From Mesorhizobium sp. NFR06 (lineage in GTDB: Bacteria; Pseudomonadota; Alphaproteobacteria; Rhizobiales; Rhizobiaceae): DNA of 64,000 bases. The notes under the pieces were generated by a model. The model saw only the letters and a program-made list of their open reading frames with translations, searched no databases and was not told the DNA's origin. Positions 62,792-64,000 of the stretch are shown one piece after another. Each line of letters begins with the position of its first letter. The stretch's first letter is position 1. Made by a program: the position numbers and the translations under genes. Location of the stretch: the NCBI RefSeq assembly GCF_900115245.1, contig NZ_FOVT01000005.1:1-64000 (forward strand), given 5' to 3'.

Positions 62792-63610
62792 ATGACCTCG
62801 CCCAACTGGCTCACCGTCACTCAAGGCACCGCGCCGCTGCTGGTTTCGATCCCGCACACCGGCATCGACCTTGCCGGCCTCGACAGCCGGCTGGTCTCGA
62901 CCTGGTTGGGCCGCCGCGACTGCGACTGGTGGATCGACAAGCTCTATGATTTCGCCACCGATCTCGGCGCGAGCGTCGTGCACACCGCCATCTCGCGCAC
63001 CGTCATCGATGTCAACCGCGACCCTTCGGGCGTCTCGCTTTATCCCGGGCAAGCCACGACGACCCTTTGCCCGACGGACACGTTCGACGGAGATCCGCTC
63101 TACCGCATGGGTGAGGAGCCGACCCCGTCAGAGATAGATCAGCGCCGCGAGGCCTATTTCGTGCCGTATCACGCCGCCCTGCAGGCCGAGATCGACCGGC
63201 TGCGCGGCATGCATGACAAGATCGTGCTCTATGACTGCCATTCGATCCGTTCGGTGCTGCCGCGCCTGTTCGAAGGCACGCTGCCCGTGTTCAACCTCGG
63301 CACCAATGACGGCAAGAGCACCGATCCGATGCTGCAGGAGAAGGTGGCCTCGATCCTCGCCGCGACCGGCGAGACCTGGGTGGTCAACGGCCGCTTCAAG
63401 GGCGGCTGGATCACCCGCAGCTTCGGCCAGCCGCAGAACGGCGTCCACGCGTTGCAGATGGAGCTCTCCAATCGCGGCTACATGCGCGAGCCGGCCGAGA
63501 AGGGCAGGCCGGACAATTGGCCGGTGCCTTACGACGCCACCTATGCCGCGCCGATCCGCGCCACGCTGAAGACCATCCTCGAAATCGCCATTGAATGGGC
63601 CGGGCGCTGA
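62792..63610 (+). CDS. hutG: N-formylglutamate deformylase
   Basis: A 272-residue N-formylglutamate amidohydrolase that gives glutamate and formate as the last hut step after HutF. Typical parts are [46 protein letters not shown] and [16 protein letters not shown]. It follows a 190-bp repeat and is 28 nt from hutU. Confidence 0.95.
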   Translation: MTSPNWLTVTQGTAPLLVSIPHTGIDLAGLDSRLVSTWLGRRDCDWWIDKLYDFATDLGASVVHTAISRTVIDVNRDPSGVSLYPGQATTTLCPTDTFDGDPLYRMGEEPTPSEIDQRREAYFVPYHAALQAEIDRLRGMHDKIVLYDCHSIRSVLPRLFEGTLPVFNLGTNDGKSTDPMLQEKVASILAATGETWVVNGRFKGGWITRSFGQPQNGVHALQMELSNRGYMREPAEKGRPDNWPVPYDATYAAPIRATLKTILEIAIEWAGR

Positions 63611-63638
63611 CGCGCCGCCTCACTCGAAAGGGACTATG

Positions 63639-64000
<362 letters not shown>

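Overview
This window looks like a chromosomal segment of a Rhizobiales alphaproteobacterium, most likely Mesorhizobium or a close relative. The signs are the high GC content, the groESL operon behind a CIRCE element, the pmbA-IMPase-DUF4170-DUF374-waaA-lpxK order, small rhizobial families (DUF1127-like, DUF2093, DUF4170), and several families of short palindromic intergenic repeats. The genus is inferred, not proven. No rRNA, tRNA, CRISPR array or prophage was recognised.

Layout. 1-1.6 kb: start of groEL, groES with CIRCE, and three overlapping small ORFs. 1.8-7.4 kb: a SARP/BTAD-like regulator with TolB-like and TPR regions, a DUF1127-like protein, a secreted phytochelatin synthase-like protein, and EF-P divergent from its lysylation enzyme EpmA. 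7.6-13.3 kb: an envelope/housekeeping block (pmbA, IMPase, DUF4170, DUF374 acyltransferase, waaA, lpxK). 13.4-21 kb: UDP-glucuronate decarboxylase, GT92-like glycosyltransferase, DUF2093, LysR with an EamA exporter, mutL. 21-29.3 kb: a methylamine-type block (LysR, MttB-family methyltransferase without pyrrolysine, orphan Tat-exported binding protein), two secreted DUF3828-like proteins, queF, and a DgcA-like flavin oxidoreductase.

29.4-36.6 kb is the most interesting region. It holds an SDR, a HisD-family dehydrogenase with altered active-site ligands, a Zn alcohol dehydrogenase, a HutC-subfamily GntR regulator and a complete NitT/TauT-type ABC transporter. Three near-identical operator-like sites lie in front of three of its transcription units. 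This suggests a substrate-induced catabolic regulon, possibly for a sulfonated polyol.

36.7-44.5 kb: MarR/membrane protein pair, Phd/PIN toxin-antitoxin, secreted polysaccharide deacetylase, GGDEF-EAL protein, and kbl-SRPBCC-tdh threonine catabolism. 44.5-45 kb: a mobile-looking inverted-repeat element with a decayed GIY-YIG gene. 45-51.2 kb: tyrosine/homogentisate catabolism (MarR, hmgA, MBL-fold, fumarylacetoacetase, DinB-like, hppD, Lrp) with no zeta-GST isomerase. 51.3-55.4 kb: sulfur-related DUF442/PmpAB genes and an AztABC-like zinc importer. 55.6-57.6 kb: RidA, then a degenerate IS4-family element with its 11-bp target duplication. 57.6-64 kb: the five-step histidine-utilisation cluster hutC-hutF / hutI-hutH-hutG-hutU, the last gene cut by the window end.
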